DNA from: Chloroflexota bacterium
GTDB lineage: Bacteria > Chloroflexota > Anaerolineae > UBA4142
Length of the DNA: 58,400 nt
Reading direction: 5' to 3'
Assembly (NCBI GenBank): GCA_016219275.1
Contig: JACRBM010000037.1
Coordinates: 1 to 58,400 of the forward strand
Shown: one piece after another, positions 7,519 to 16,470 of the stretch
Position numbering within the stretch: position 1 is the first letter of the stretch
Layout of the letters: every line of letters starts with the position of its first letter
The notes under the pieces: generated by a model
The model's input: the letters and a program-made list of their open reading frames with translations, nothing else
Database searches by the model: none
What the model was told of the DNA's origin: nothing
Translations under genes and position numbers: made by a program

Positions 7519-7601
7519 CCTCACCCCCTTCGCCCCCTCTCCCCTCTCCTGATTGAACTACATCAGGAGAGGGGAGAGGGGGTTGAGGGAGTGGGGTGAG
7601 G
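7519..7601. repeat. Long C/T-rich palindromic repeat
   Basis: CCTCACCCCCTTCGCCCC continuing through a run of CCCCTCTCC to CTGA, a 10-nt loop, then the imperfect reverse complement ending GGGGTGAGG. It fills most of the 112-bp gap between the PanB-family gene and the 6239 gene. A relative with the same CCCTCCCC wording is at 45236. Confidence 0.85.
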
Positions 7602-7610
7602 CAGTGCAGC

Positions 7611-8462
7611 TTATTTTTTCATACGTGCCATGAACTTGTCATGCTCGCCTTCGATCATGCGATAGCAGTGTTCCTCGCCGGGGAACGTGCCGGCGCGAAC
7701 ATCTTCGCAATATGCCTTCATCGCATTGGTGATCACCTCGGCGACGTTGCAATATTTCTTGACGAACTTGGGCGTGAATGCTTGGAACTGCCCGATCAGA
7801 TCGCTCACGATCAACAACTGCCCATCGCAATGCGGACCCGCGCCAATCGAGAGAACCGGGATCGTGAGCGTCTGGGTGATGTATGCGGTGACCTCCGGCG
7901 GCACAGCTTCCACCAGCAGCATCTTCGCGCCGGCTTTTTCGACGGCGAGCGCGTCTTCGACGACGAGTTGCGCGCTGTCCGCGGTGCGACCCTGCGCCTT
8001 GTGCCCGCCGAGTTGCCCGGAACTTTGCGGCGTCAACCCGATGTGTCCGATGACGACGATGCCGGCATTCGTGATCGCTTCGATTTGACGCGCCACGCGC
8101 ACGCCGCCTTCCAACTTGATCGCGTCCATCCCGGCTTCTTTGAAAAAGCGCCCAGCATTAAGGACGGCACCCTCGACCGAAACCTGGTAACTGAGAAACG
8201 GCATGTCGCCGATGACGAATGTGTTCGGCGCGCCGCGACGGACGGCTTCGCAGTGGACGATGCACTGATCCATCGTCACCGGCACGGTGCCCGAATAGCC
8301 GTAGACGCACATGCCGAGCGAATCGCCAACCAGGATCATGTCCATGCCCGCCGCTTCGGCGAACTGGGCGGTGGGATAATCGTAGGACGTGAGCCAGCAA
8401 ATTTTTTCGCCGGCTTGTTTCATGCGATAGAAATCGTGAATCATCAATTTTGTCTTTGCCAC
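7611..8462 (-). CDS. PanB-family (ketopantoate hydroxymethyltransferase-like) enzyme
   Basis: 283 residues of the PEP mutase/isocitrate lyase barrel superfamily. Hallmarks of 3-methyl-2-oxobutanoate hydroxymethyltransferase are present: TSYDYPTAQFAEAAGMDMIL, VGDSLG with the metal-binding Asp, IGDMPFLSY, IKLEGG, GHIGLTPQ, and EAVPPEV. The known reaction transfers a hydroxymethyl group from 5,10-methylene-THF to a 2-oxo acid and is reversible. I start at GTG 8462, which has AGGAGAG 6 nt upstream; an upstream TTG would make the repeat at 8476-8515 part of the protein. No panC or panD neighbour is present. The operon context suggests a catabolic aldol or retro-aldol role rather than pantothenate synthesis, though a housekeeping role cannot be excluded. 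Confidence 0.8.
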   Translation of the reverse strand: MAKTKLMIHDFYRMKQAGEKICWLTSYDYPTAQFAEAAGMDMILVGDSLGMCVYGYSGTVPVTMDQCIVHCEAVRRGAPNTFVIGDMPFLSYQVSVEGAVLNAGRFFKEAGMDAIKLEGGVRVARQIEAITNAGIVVIGHIGLTPQSSGQLGGHKAQGRTADSAQLVVEDALAVEKAGAKMLLVEAVPPEVTAYITQTLTIPVLSIGAGPHCDGQLLIVSDLIGQFQAFTPKFVKKYCNVAEVITNAMKAYCEDVRAGTFPGEEHCYRMIEGEHDKFMARMKK

Positions 8463-8475
8463 GAAAAGCTCTCCT

Positions 8476-8586
8476 GAAAATACGACCGCCGACGGCGGAC
8501 CGCCGACCGTCGCAAAGATTTTCATCTAATCGTTTTACGTTTTACGCTTCACGTTTTACGTTTCACGCATCACGTATCACGCATCA
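8476..8586. repeat. Two arrays of 7-bp tandem words
   Basis: 8531-8586 holds eight consecutive heptads (CGTTTTA, CGTTTTA, CGCTTCA, CGTTTTA, CGTTTCA, CGCATCA, CGTATCA, CGCATCA). About 8482-8510 holds GACCGCC, GACGGCG, GACCGCC, GACCGTC. Together they fill the gap between the AOR and PanB-family genes. Confidence 0.9.
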
Positions 8587-8589
8587 CTT

Positions 8590-10467
8590 TTATTCCGCGT
8601 ATGCTTGCATTCCCAATCGCTCGATCAATTCCTGGGTCGGCTTGCCTTCACTATCCCACTGCCGATGAGCGTAATAGTCGAGGATCGCTTGGTCCAAGCC
8701 CTCGGGTATTTTTCCTGCCGCCGGACCAGAATCCACTGGCTCCATGAATCGTTTTGGATAACTGAAATCGTCTGCCTTCTGCCACCCGTAGCGGATGTTG
8801 AGAATTTTCTGGAGTGTGGTGATGCGCTCGCCGCAATGGCGCAAGTCATCCTGGCTCCACTCGAGTCCGGTGGCAGAGTTGATTACGCCGAGCAGATCGG
8901 TCAGGTTGTAGGAGGCAAATTCCTGGAACTTGCAATGTACCGCTGAGTTGATCACGTTGCAGTAATCATGGAACTTGGCGTTGCGCTCCGCCGCCTTCTC
9001 CCAAGACCAGCGTTCCGCGTTCTCGACATGATCGATTCCCCATTCCGGCAGCATGATGTGACCGACCCAGATGTGCTGGCTGTTGCCGCGTTCGTGGTTG
9101 GGACCCGCCGCGACGCCGGTGCAATAATTCAGCGCGCTGATGTACTGCGCGCGCCAGTTGTGCGCGGCGATTTCTTGTCCCTTCATCGCCACCGCCCAGT
9201 CTTCGGATCCCTTGCCATAGTGCGCCGCGGCGGCTTGGCAACCCTCGCCCAGCCACCAGCCCAATCCTTCCGCGCGCTCGCCGATTTTCTTGACCATCTC
9301 GACCATCGCATCGGCGTTGCCCCAAGTCAGATCGATGCCATACGTATCTTCTTTCGTGAGAACACCCTTTTCGTACGATTCCATCGCCCAAGCGAGGACG
9401 CCGCCGAGACTGATCGTGTCCAAGGAATAGATGTTGGCTAACTCGCCTGCGTATGCCACGGCTTCTTGATTGGAGACCAAGAGGTTGAACCCCATCATCG
9501 CAAACGATTCGTACTCTGGTCCTTTACCCTTGTACGCATAAGGTCCCTCTAGCACCTCGCACTTGTTGTGACATTGGATCACGCAATAGCGGCAGGGCCA
9601 GGGTTTGGCGTTGAGTTTTTCCACGTATGGTCTGCCACCCAGGTTCGCCACGCCTTCCGGAAAATCGGCGAGCTGGTAATTCTTGATCGGCAGATTACCT
9701 TGCGGAGCAAACAATGCGGTTGCCATAGCCGTACCCAACCACGAGATCTGAAACTCTTTGGGTTTGAGCGATTGCTGATCCAACATGCGTTTGTGGAGGG
9801 CTTTGTTCAGTTCCTTGATTTTATCCAGATCGTGATATTCGCATTCCTGGGTTCCGTGTACGGCGATGGCTTTCAAATTCTTGGACCCCATGACCGCGCC
9901 CAAGCCGCAGCGTCCCAGGTACGATTTCTTGGCGGTCTGCACATTCGCATAACGCGCCAGTCGTTCCCCGGCGATCCCGGTGCTGGCGACTTCAAACTTG
10001 TCGCCTTCGGCTGCGCGGATAATGTCCTCCGCTTCGTAGGCATCCTTGCCCCAGATGTGCGCGGCGTCCTTGATCTCCGCGCCATCGTCGGAGACTTTGA
10101 TGTAGACCGGGCTTGCCGCTTTACCCGAAATCACCAGCGCATCAATACCGCACGCCTTCATCTCCATGCCCCAGGAGCCGGTCGCAGACGATTCGACGTT
10201 CATCTTGATCGCCGGACCGATCGCACCGGCGCTCCACTTGGCTGCACCGCTTTGCCGTGAACCGGATAGCGGACCCGCCGCCATGATCAACCGGTTTTCC
10301 GGATCGAACGGTCCCGTGCCGGCTTGGCACTCTTTCCAGAGGTAGTACGCGACGAGACCGCTCCCGCCCATAAAATATTGGTAGACTCCATCCGGCACAT
10401 TCTCGGTGTGACATTCACCTTTCGACAGGTCAACTTTCAAAACCTTGTGCCAAACACCTTTCATCAT
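8590..10467 (-). CDS. aor: Aldehyde:ferredoxin oxidoreductase (tungsten-type) family
   Basis: 625 residues, close to the roughly 605 of characterised AORs. It shows the N-terminal GSGLVAYYLW, the pterin-binding LGRCGLGAVMGSKNLKAIAV motif, and the [4Fe-4S] ligand set CxxCxxxC (CRYCVIQC, about residues 290-297) with a later Cys (AVHCKF, about 511). The family oxidises aldehydes to carboxylic acids with ferredoxin as acceptor and uses a tungsto-bispterin cofactor. I start at ATG 10467, with AGGAGG 7 nt upstream (a second ATG follows immediately). It shares an operon with a MoaD/ThiF pair, a ferredoxin-like protein and an importer. The exact substrate cannot be read from sequence; relatives include enzymes acting on benzoyl-CoA or hydroxylated acids. 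Confidence 0.9.
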   Translation of the reverse strand: MMKGVWHKVLKVDLSKGECHTENVPDGVYQYFMGGSGLVAYYLWKECQAGTGPFDPENRLIMAAGPLSGSRQSGAAKWSAGAIGPAIKMNVESSATGSWGMEMKACGIDALVISGKAASPVYIKVSDDGAEIKDAAHIWGKDAYEAEDIIRAAEGDKFEVASTGIAGERLARYANVQTAKKSYLGRCGLGAVMGSKNLKAIAVHGTQECEYHDLDKIKELNKALHKRMLDQQSLKPKEFQISWLGTAMATALFAPQGNLPIKNYQLADFPEGVANLGGRPYVEKLNAKPWPCRYCVIQCHNKCEVLEGPYAYKGKGPEYESFAMMGFNLLVSNQEAVAYAGELANIYSLDTISLGGVLAWAMESYEKGVLTKEDTYGIDLTWGNADAMVEMVKKIGERAEGLGWWLGEGCQAAAAHYGKGSEDWAVAMKGQEIAAHNWRAQYISALNYCTGVAAGPNHERGNSQHIWVGHIMLPEWGIDHVENAERWSWEKAAERNAKFHDYCNVINSAVHCKFQEFASYNLTDLLGVINSATGLEWSQDDLRHCGERITTLQKILNIRYGWQKADDFSYPKRFMEPVDSGPAAGKIPEGLDQAILDYYAHRQWDSEGKPTQELIERLGMQAYAE

Positions 10468-10487
10468 GGTTTTTCCTCCTTGAAAAA

Positions 10488-10555
10488 TAGACCGCCGACG
10501 ACGCGGACGAATTCCGTCCGAGACCACTGACCGCCGTCCATCGGCTTCTGACATT
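10488..10555. repeat. GACCGCC-type heptad/hairpin repeat
   Basis: GACCGCCGACGACGCGGACG, then GAATTC, then CGTCCG and ACCACTGACCGCCGTCC. The wording matches the 8482 and 34206 repeats. It occupies the gap between the VOC gene and the AOR start. Confidence 0.6.
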
Positions 10556-10562
10556 ATGAATG

Positions 10563-10961
10563 TTACGGGTCGGACAACTCAATAGGAACGTTGTCCAAGA
10601 TTCCGGATTTGATAAACGCGATTCGTTTTCCGCGCAGACCCAGGACTGGCTGTGGCGTCGCCATTTGCGCGCCTTTGCTTTGCAGATTCGCGATATCGGT
10701 TTCGATGTTATCCGACAGCAGACAGAAGTGATGAATGAAACTTCCGCGCTCGCCGACCATGCGCGCGACCGAACCATCCTTCGAGTAATCCTCGACCAAT
10801 TCGAGCATGGCTGCGCCCCAGGAAATCACGGCAACCCTCATGCTTCGGTCCGGCACATCCTTAATCGCCGGCATTTCGAGATCGAAAGTTTTGCAGAATG
10901 ACTCAACCGCCGCTTCGATATTCGTTACAAAAATGCCGATGTGTCCGATACCTTTGATCAT
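10563..10961 (-). CDS. VOC-superfamily protein, methylmalonyl-CoA epimerase-like
   Basis: 132 residues with paired beta-alpha-beta-beta-beta modules. The four expected metal ligands are His 7 (IGHIGIFV), Glu in AMLELVE, His in SFIHHFCL and Glu near the C-terminus (VPIELSDP). The HIGI...ELVE...HH...IEL layout is closest to methylmalonyl-CoA epimerase, which racemises the 2-carbon of a CoA thioester, but glyoxalase or dioxygenase-like activities share the fold. It lies 3 bp from the end of the permease gene region and is cotranscribed. If it is an epimerase, the pathway would pass through a branched acyl intermediate. Confidence 0.75.
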   Translation of the reverse strand: MIKGIGHIGIFVTNIEAAVESFCKTFDLEMPAIKDVPDRSMRVAVISWGAAMLELVEDYSKDGSVARMVGERGSFIHHFCLLSDNIETDIANLQSKGAQMATPQPVLGLRGKRIAFIKSGILDNVPIELSDP

Positions 10962-10964
10962 TAA

Positions 10965-11807
10965 CTAATCCTGGGTCAATCTTCTAGAGCGAACGATAAG
11001 CACAAGCGCCATTACGATGAACACCATTGCGTTGGCTGCCTGCGACCAGAACCGCCCGGTGATCGCCATGACCATCCCCAGCGCCAGCGCGGCGATGAAC
11101 GTACCGTTGAGATTTCCCATGCCGCCGACGATCACCACCGCGAAGGCGAGGAGCAGAATATGAAAACCCATGTACGGTTCTGCGGACGAAATCGGCGCGT
11201 AGAGGATGCCGCCCAGAACCGCGAGCGCGCTGCCTAATACAAAAATGATGCTAAAGTACTTGTTCACGTCCAAACCCAGGCAGCGTACTCCATCGCTGTC
11301 CTCTAACGCGGCGATGACAATTTTGCCGATGATGGATCGTTTGAAGAAAAGCCGGAGCGCGAGAAACAATACCACCGCGCAGATAAAGATCGCGATCCGG
11401 TACACCGGCAGACCAAAATCAGCCACCTCAATCGAAATCCCAACCGGATCGTTGACCGGTTGCGAAGTCGTGCCCCAGAGCATTTTAATCGCGTCGGTGC
11501 CGATCAGCAAAACGCCATACGTCGCAATGATCGCATAATCCAGCCCTTCGCCGTACAAACGCCGAATGATAAATCGCTCGATGAGGTACGCCACCGGCAG
11601 CATGACGATCACACTTGCCGCCAGCGCGAGGAGGAAGGAATCGTCGAAAACTTTTAGAAACGCGATAAAGAGGTAGACGCCGACCGCGTACACCATGCCA
11701 TGCGCAAAGTTGATAATCCGCATCGTGCCGAAGGTGAGCGCAAGTCCAACGGAGAAAAAGTAAAGGATCGCGCCGATGGTGAATCCGTAAACGATCGTCT
11801 GAATCAT
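10965..11807 (-). CDS. livH: Branched-chain amino acid-type ABC permease (LivH family)
   Basis: 280 residues, almost entirely membrane helices. It carries the LivH signatures GFTIGAILYFFSVGLALTFG, MRIINFAHG, and a GGMGNLNGTFIAALALG loop. With LivM it forms the channel of a hydrophobic amino acid (HAAT) importer. ATG 11807 overlaps the LivM stop (ATGA), showing translational coupling; upstream codons in the frame merely overlap livM. HAAT systems also import amides, short carboxylates and aromatic acids, so the family does not fix the substrate. Confidence 0.9.
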   Translation of the reverse strand: MIQTIVYGFTIGAILYFFSVGLALTFGTMRIINFAHGMVYAVGVYLFIAFLKVFDDSFLLALAASVIVMLPVAYLIERFIIRRLYGEGLDYAIIATYGVLLIGTDAIKMLWGTTSQPVNDPVGISIEVADFGLPVYRIAIFICAVVLFLALRLFFKRSIIGKIVIAALEDSDGVRCLGLDVNKYFSIIFVLGSALAVLGGILYAPISSAEPYMGFHILLLAFAVVIVGGMGNLNGTFIAALALGMVMAITGRFWSQAANAMVFIVMALVLIVRSRRLTQD

Positions 11808-12847
11808 GGCGCGTTCCTTGCCACGCGAAAACGATAGTGCCATTGGGTGCGAATCACGCCGACCACACCTTTGCGCATCGCGAATACAATGATCAGTAGG
11901 ATGATGCCTAGCCACATTTCCCATTGCGGCAGTTTTACACCGACAACCTTCGACAATTCTGGGATCGCGACTGGCAAAAAGTTTTTGATGAGCATAAAGA
12001 TCGCGCCACCGATCAACGCGCCGTAGAGATTGCCCGCGCCGCCGATCAACACGGCGAAAATAACTTCCACATTTCCAAAGGGACTGATCACCTGGGGGCT
12101 GAGGAATCCGCGTACCAGCGTGAAGATACCGCCAGCGAGCGCGGCGAGCGTGGAACTGATGACGAAGACAATCCACTTGCTGCGGAACGTGTCGTATCCA
12201 AAAAACGCCACGCGCTTTTCGTTTTCTTTGATCGAACGCACGAGGATGCCGAACGGCGAAGTCGTCAACACTCGCAGAAATGCAAAAACCAGGAGCAGTA
12301 CGATCCCGACAAAGAGAAATGCCGACAAATCGTCGTTGAGATCAACGATCCCGAAAAGCTTTTCGGCGTTGCAAGACAATCCATCGTCGCCGCGCGTGAA
12401 CTTGGCAAGCGGCGACCGGATGATAAAGAATCCAATTTCGTTGAACGCCATGTTGATCAACGCGAACGATGCGCCGTGCGTCCGCATGACGATGAGACCC
12501 AGGACTGCCGACAAGATCGCCGCCACTGCAACGCCAACGAACAGCGCGGCAATCGGATTTTTTCCGGCATTGACGAGAAACAGCCCCGTGCCATACGCGC
12601 CAGCGCCATAGTATAACATGTGACCAAAACTGAGATGCCCCATGTACCCATAAAGCAAATCAAAGCTCAATACAATAATGAAGAAAATGATAAAGTCGGT
12701 GAGCCAGTGCAGTTTGATCGTTGTCGAGAGCAACAGGATACCAACGACGATGAGAGCTAACTCTCCAAAGATTTTCCAACGCGGAGGACGCGAAAGAGGC
12801 GAAAGGGAACGCGCAAGATGCGAAACAGCACGCAAGTCGGCAGGCAT
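11804..12847 (-). CDS. livM: Branched-chain amino acid-type ABC permease (LivM family)
   Basis: 347 residues, polytopic, second channel subunit. It shows DLLYGYMGHLSFGHMLYYGAGAYG-type family residues after a roughly 25-residue cytoplasmic N-terminus, and GGAGNLYGALIGG near residue 280. I start at ATG 12847, 2 bp after the stop of the LivF gene; an overlapping GTG is an alternative. Order livF-livM-livH with minimal spacing supports one transcript. Confidence 0.9.
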   Translation of the reverse strand: MPADLRAVSHLARSLSPLSRPPRWKIFGELALIVVGILLLSTTIKLHWLTDFIIFFIIVLSFDLLYGYMGHLSFGHMLYYGAGAYGTGLFLVNAGKNPIAALFVGVAVAAILSAVLGLIVMRTHGASFALINMAFNEIGFFIIRSPLAKFTRGDDGLSCNAEKLFGIVDLNDDLSAFLFVGIVLLLVFAFLRVLTTSPFGILVRSIKENEKRVAFFGYDTFRSKWIVFVISSTLAALAGGIFTLVRGFLSPQVISPFGNVEVIFAVLIGGAGNLYGALIGGAIFMLIKNFLPVAIPELSKVVGVKLPQWEMWLGIILLIIVFAMRKGVVGVIRTQWHYRFRVARNAP

Positions 12848-12849
12848 GT

Positions 12850-13539
12850 TCACAAGTACGTCTCCAATTGAGCTGAATCGACGATAGCGGCTCTGTCGGC
12901 GATTTCGCAAATGAGGTTGCCTTCCTTCATCACGTAGATGCGGTCTGCCAGCCGCTTGACGATTGACAGATTCTGCTCCACGATGATCGCAGAAACCGCG
13001 TTGCGCATGGAGCTTAGAATCCGGAAAATATCCTGGATCACAATTGCCGCCAAACCCTCGGTGGGTTCGTCAATCAACAAGACCTTGGGATCGCCGACCA
13101 GTGCACGACCAATCAACAAAATTTCGCGTTGCCCGCCGGACAAATTGCCCGCCGGCATGTCGCGGAATTCTTCGATCTTGGGGTAGAGCTGGGTGACCTT
13201 GCTCCACGCCTTGTCCATTGATTCACCCGCGCCGTATGCGGCAAGTTCGATGTTTGAACGTACGGACAATTCGCTGAATACTTTCTTGTCCTGCGCCACA
13301 AAGCGAAAACCCATGCGCGCTAATTTCTCCGGCGGTTGACCGGGGATGGACTGATCGTTGTACGTGATCGTCCCATTGATCGGCTTGAGCAAGCCGGCGA
13401 TGGTTTTGAGCAGCGTGGTTTTGCCCGCGCCGTTGCGCCCCACGATAAAAACCATCTCGCCGGGATTCAGGGTCAAGTTGAGATTGTGGATCACTCGGGC
13501 GTGACCATACGCGACACCCAGGTCACGGATTTGCAGCAC
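12850..13539 (-). CDS. livF: ABC transporter ATPase (LivF family)
   Basis: 229 residues. Walker A GRNGAGKTT (about 37-45), signature LSGGQRE, Walker B VLLIDEP followed by TEGLA, and the H-loop replaced by a Gln (IIVEQNLSIV), as is normal in LivF. It starts at GTG 13539 with GGAGGAG 4 nt upstream, 1 bp after the LivG stop. It powers the LivHM channel together with LivG. Confidence 0.92.
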   Translation of the reverse strand: MLQIRDLGVAYGHARVIHNLNLTLNPGEMVFIVGRNGAGKTTLLKTIAGLLKPINGTITYNDQSIPGQPPEKLARMGFRFVAQDKKVFSELSVRSNIELAAYGAGESMDKAWSKVTQLYPKIEEFRDMPAGNLSGGQREILLIGRALVGDPKVLLIDEPTEGLAAIVIQDIFRILSSMRNAVSAIIVEQNLSIVKRLADRIYVMKEGNLICEIADRAAIVDSAQLETYL

Positions 13540-13540
13540 G

Positions 13541-14296
13541 TTACTCCTCCTTGCCCCAATAACATTCTCGAACTTGCGGGTCGCGCAGCACGACATCGGG
13601 TACGCCATCGCAAATGAGCCGACCCTCATTCATCACAACTAATCGTTCGACCAAATCCACGATCTTGGAAATCTTGTGTTCGATGATCACGACCGTGCGT
13701 TCGGTCTTGATGCGCTGAATCAGCGCGGCGACTTGCGCGATCTCGTGATCGCTCAACCCAGCGAGCGGTTCATCCAACAACAGCAAGCGCGGTTTCAGCG
13801 AGAGGACGACCGCAATCTCCAACATGCGCTTGTCGCCGTACGAAAGTTCGGCGACGCTCGCGTTTGCTTTGTCGGTGAGTCCCACCCAGTCAAGTGCCTG
13901 TGCGCAACTTTCCAGAATTTTGGTGCGCTGCGCCGAACGGAAAAAGAAACGCGGCGGCGACATTTCCGCGCGTTGAAAGCGGACGTTCGTTAGCACCAAG
14001 TTTTCCCACACCGTCAGCGAGGTGAACACCGAAACCAATTGAAAAGTTCGACCGACACCCAGTTTGACGCGCTCGTGAGGCGCAATGCGTGTGATGTCGC
14101 GCCCCTCGAAAGCAATTGCACCATCGGATGGAGGAAAATATCCGGAGAGCAGATTGAACAGCGTCGTTTTGCCAGACCCATTAGGTCCGATTATGCCGGA
14201 GGTTTGCCCTTCGTGAACACCAAAATCAACTTGGTTGACAGCCGTCAAGCCATTAAAGCGTTTGGTCAGTTTCTGAGTGGCGATCAGCGCGTTCAT
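13541..14296 (-). CDS. livG: ABC transporter ATPase (LivG family)
   Basis: 251 residues. Walker A GPNGSGKTT, Q-loop GRTFQLVSVF, a diverged signature LSYGDKRMLE, Walker B LLLLDEP with LAGLS, and a His switch (VVIIEHKI). LivG proteins typically read LSYGQQR, so Q to D is a mild deviation. It starts at ATG 14296 behind a GACGAGAAG site; in-frame codons upstream would translate the adjacent palindromic repeat. Confidence 0.9.
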   Translation of the reverse strand: MNALIATQKLTKRFNGLTAVNQVDFGVHEGQTSGIIGPNGSGKTTLFNLLSGYFPPSDGAIAFEGRDITRIAPHERVKLGVGRTFQLVSVFTSLTVWENLVLTNVRFQRAEMSPPRFFFRSAQRTKILESCAQALDWVGLTDKANASVAELSYGDKRMLEIAVVLSLKPRLLLLDEPLAGLSDHEIAQVAALIQRIKTERTVVIIEHKISKIVDLVERLVVMNEGRLICDGVPDVVLRDPQVRECYWGKEE

Positions 14297-14313
14297 ATCT
14301 TCTCGTCGGGGAG

Positions 14314-14346
14314 AGACCCTAAGGGTTTCCAAAACCCTTAGGGTCT
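14314..14346. repeat. Palindromic repeat (AGACCCTAAGGGTTT family)
   Basis: A perfect 15-bp stem around a 3-nt loop, in the gap between the binding-protein gene and livG. It could also attenuate transcription between the abundant binding protein and the rest of the operon. Confidence 0.85.
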
Positions 14347-14353
14347 GAACACC

Positions 14354-15733
14354 CTAGTATCCCATCGCGCTCAACGGCGGGACGAACGCATCGCCGCTGT
14401 ACACATCAACGATCTTGGCAAAGTCGAACTTGGCATCGTAGCGATCGCTCTTGCGCTCGGCTGCCCCTTTGCCCGCGACGATCCAGGTCGAATATTTGTA
14501 GACGACTGCGCCGTCTTTGCGCCACTTGGCTGGACCTTTCGCACCTTTCCAATCTGGGTTATCCATCAGCGCGGCATACATCTTGTCCGGGTCGGTGGAC
14601 TTGGACAGTTCCATCGCGCGTGCGATTTCCATGACGCCGTAGTACGTGCTCATCGCGTACGGATCCGGCGGCTCTTTCCGACCTTGCATCCATTTCGTGA
14701 CAAATTCTTCGGACGCTTTGACCACATCGGCGTCGCTGAATCCGCGCATGTCATGGTACCAGAACATCTGACCCTTGACGCCTTCCATCGCGTTTGCCGG
14801 GATGCCAGTCGCAAACGCGTTCATCAACCAAAAGTGGAACAGCGGGGCTTTTTTGCCCGCGCCCATTTCCAGGGCTTGCTTGAGGGCGTTGACCGCATCC
14901 GCGCCCCACGATCCGACGAACACCACATCGGGTTTGTATTCAAGCGATTTGATGAGATAGCTTGTCAAGTCCGGGCTATTGACCGGATGCCAGATCGTCG
15001 TAAACTCGACGCCTTTGCGATCCTTCATCACCGCTTCAAAACCCTTCATCGTACCCTGACCGATCGAATAGTCGGGCATAAAGTTGGCGATGCGCTTGGC
15101 TTTCATTTGGTCAACCATGTAAGCAGCCGCGCCACGTCCTGCCCATTCCGATGCGGCGACGATGCAGAGCGATGTGGGGGCTTTGACCTCTTTCTTGAAA
15201 AAGTCTTCGGGCACACCGTTGGTGGCGATGAACAAGGTCTTGGTCTTTTTGACTTCTTCATTGAGCGCGACCGAGATATTCCCCATCGAGCCGGCGACGA
15301 GCGCGGTGGCTTTCTGGTCTTTGACGATTTCGTTAAAGCGCGCCACTGCGACTTGGGGATTGGATTCGTCGTCGCGGAACACGCCTTCGATCTTCATCTT
15401 GACGCCGCCGATGTTGATGCCGCCGTTCTTGTTGATTTCGTCAATCGCCATCTTCGCGCCTTCCATTTGACCGGTGCCGATGGCAGCGCCCGATCCGGTG
15501 AGAGAGTACATCGCGCCGATCTTGACCGTCCCGGCAGGTGGGGGCGGCGCGGTGGGCGCAGTCGTCGGTGCGGCTGTCGCCGCAATCGTCGGCGCACTAG
15601 TGGGCTTGACTGCTGGGACAGGTGTGTTTGGAACAGGGGTGGGAGCCGGGGTAGGTGTTGCGGCGCAAGCTGACAATACGAACAAAATTGTCATTAATAC
15701 GATCATTCCGACAAGTCGTTTCGTGGTACTCAT
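14354..15733 (-). CDS. Periplasmic-binding lipoprotein of the ABC importer (LivJ/K-like)
   Basis: 459 residues. The signal peptide ends in lipobox LSAC (Cys at about 23), followed by a roughly 45-residue Ala/Pro/Thr linker (TPTPAPTPVPNTPVPAVKP and so on). Then comes a type I periplasmic-binding fold starting GTVKIGAMYSLTGSGAAIG with MEGAKMAIDEINKNGGINI. The linker after the lipid anchor is typical of Chloroflexota. ATG 15733 has AAGGAGG upstream. It should deliver the substrate of the operon to LivHMGF. The size and fold leave the ligand open: amino acids, amides and organic acids are all bound by relatives. Confidence 0.9.
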   Translation of the reverse strand: MSTTKRLVGMIVLMTILFVLSACAATPTPAPTPVPNTPVPAVKPTSAPTIAATAAPTTAPTAPPPPAGTVKIGAMYSLTGSGAAIGTGQMEGAKMAIDEINKNGGINIGGVKMKIEGVFRDDESNPQVAVARFNEIVKDQKATALVAGSMGNISVALNEEVKKTKTLFIATNGVPEDFFKKEVKAPTSLCIVAASEWAGRGAAAYMVDQMKAKRIANFMPDYSIGQGTMKGFEAVMKDRKGVEFTTIWHPVNSPDLTSYLIKSLEYKPDVVFVGSWGADAVNALKQALEMGAGKKAPLFHFWLMNAFATGIPANAMEGVKGQMFWYHDMRGFSDADVVKASEEFVTKWMQGRKEPPDPYAMSTYYGVMEIARAMELSKSTDPDKMYAALMDNPDWKGAKGPAKWRKDGAVVYKYSTWIVAGKGAAERKSDRYDAKFDFAKIVDVYSGDAFVPPLSAMGY

Positions 15734-15821
15734 TGTGGTAGCCTCCTTGCTAAGGTGAGATTGCGTTCAATCAAATTCTCGAAGACGGCAGCGTCTCCAA
15801 GACACTTGCAGTTTGTCTTGT

Positions 15822-16334
15822 TTACAAATCGTTCCTGAACTCCATAAGACCGGTGACCTCGCTCTTTTTCTTTTTGACGTTCGAGTTCTTGACGTTGGCG
15901 ATAAAGATTTCGGTTGTGGTGAAAACCTTGGCAGCGACCATGTGCCCGCCGGTCAGTTCGCCTTTGCCGTGGGACAAGAGACAGTGGATGTGCAGCACCG
16001 AGTCGCCGTGCTTCAGGTTGCCAAATTCACCCACCAGGGGAACGATGTTGCCTTCGACGCTCATCAGTTCAAACGGACCCTTCATCTCGATTCGGTTCAG
16101 GTTCTCCGCTGGAATGACCGGAATCGAGAACGCCGGCTTGGGCGCGACAAAGACCACATCTTCGAGACTGCCGATGCCGGAAATGATCGCCGCGCGCTCC
16201 CAGCCCTGGTCTTTGACGGTTTTGGTCAGCATCTGAAACAGATCATCGCCGGGCTGAAAACGGGTGAGAATTACATCGCTCAGGTCAACCTGCTCGATGA
16301 ATCGTGGATCAGCATGGGAATTGTTGTCACTCAT
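15822..16334 (-). CDS. PPC-domain (DUF296) protein
   Basis: 170 residues. The core runs from RFQPGDDLFQMLTKTVKDQG to VLHIHCLLSHGKGELTGGHM and carries the PPC/DUF296 signature, including the H-x-H pair and GGH that bind a metal in bacterial trimeric members. It is a stand-alone domain without an AT-hook, so it is probably not a plant-type DNA-binding protein. The C-terminus is Lys-rich (SNVKKKKSEV). GGAGGAG lies 11 nt before ATG 16334. Its place between the aldehyde dehydrogenase and binding-protein genes suggests an accessory or enzymatic role in the pathway; none is established. Confidence 0.8.
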   Translation of the reverse strand: MSDNNSHADPRFIEQVDLSDVILTRFQPGDDLFQMLTKTVKDQGWERAAIISGIGSLEDVVFVAPKPAFSIPVIPAENLNRIEMKGPFELMSVEGNIVPLVGEFGNLKHGDSVLHIHCLLSHGKGELTGGHMVAAKVFTTTEIFIANVKNSNVKKKKSEVTGLMEFRNDL

Positions 16335-16380
16335 AAATAAATCTTTCTCCTCCTTCGACTTGGTAACTGATGTTACGCAC

Positions 16381-16453
16381 TGTCATTTCGAGCGTAGCGA
16401 GAAATCTATTTTTTCACTAGAGATTTCTCCTCGCTCCGCTCGTCGAAATGACA
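16381..16453. repeat. TGTCATTTCGAG-type hairpin repeat
   Basis: TGTCATTTCGAGCGTAGCGA then GAAATCT, a short loop, and the imperfect reverse complement ending CGTCGAAATGACA. This wording is a known dispersed hairpin family in several bacterial phyla. It lies in the gap between the ALDH and PPC genes. Confidence 0.9.
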
Positions 16454-16470
16454 ATTGGGTATAAGGTGAG

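Noticed and set aside
8531-8586. CRISPR-like array
   Set aside because: Units are 7 bp, adjacent, without spacers; no cas genes. It is a tandem word repeat.
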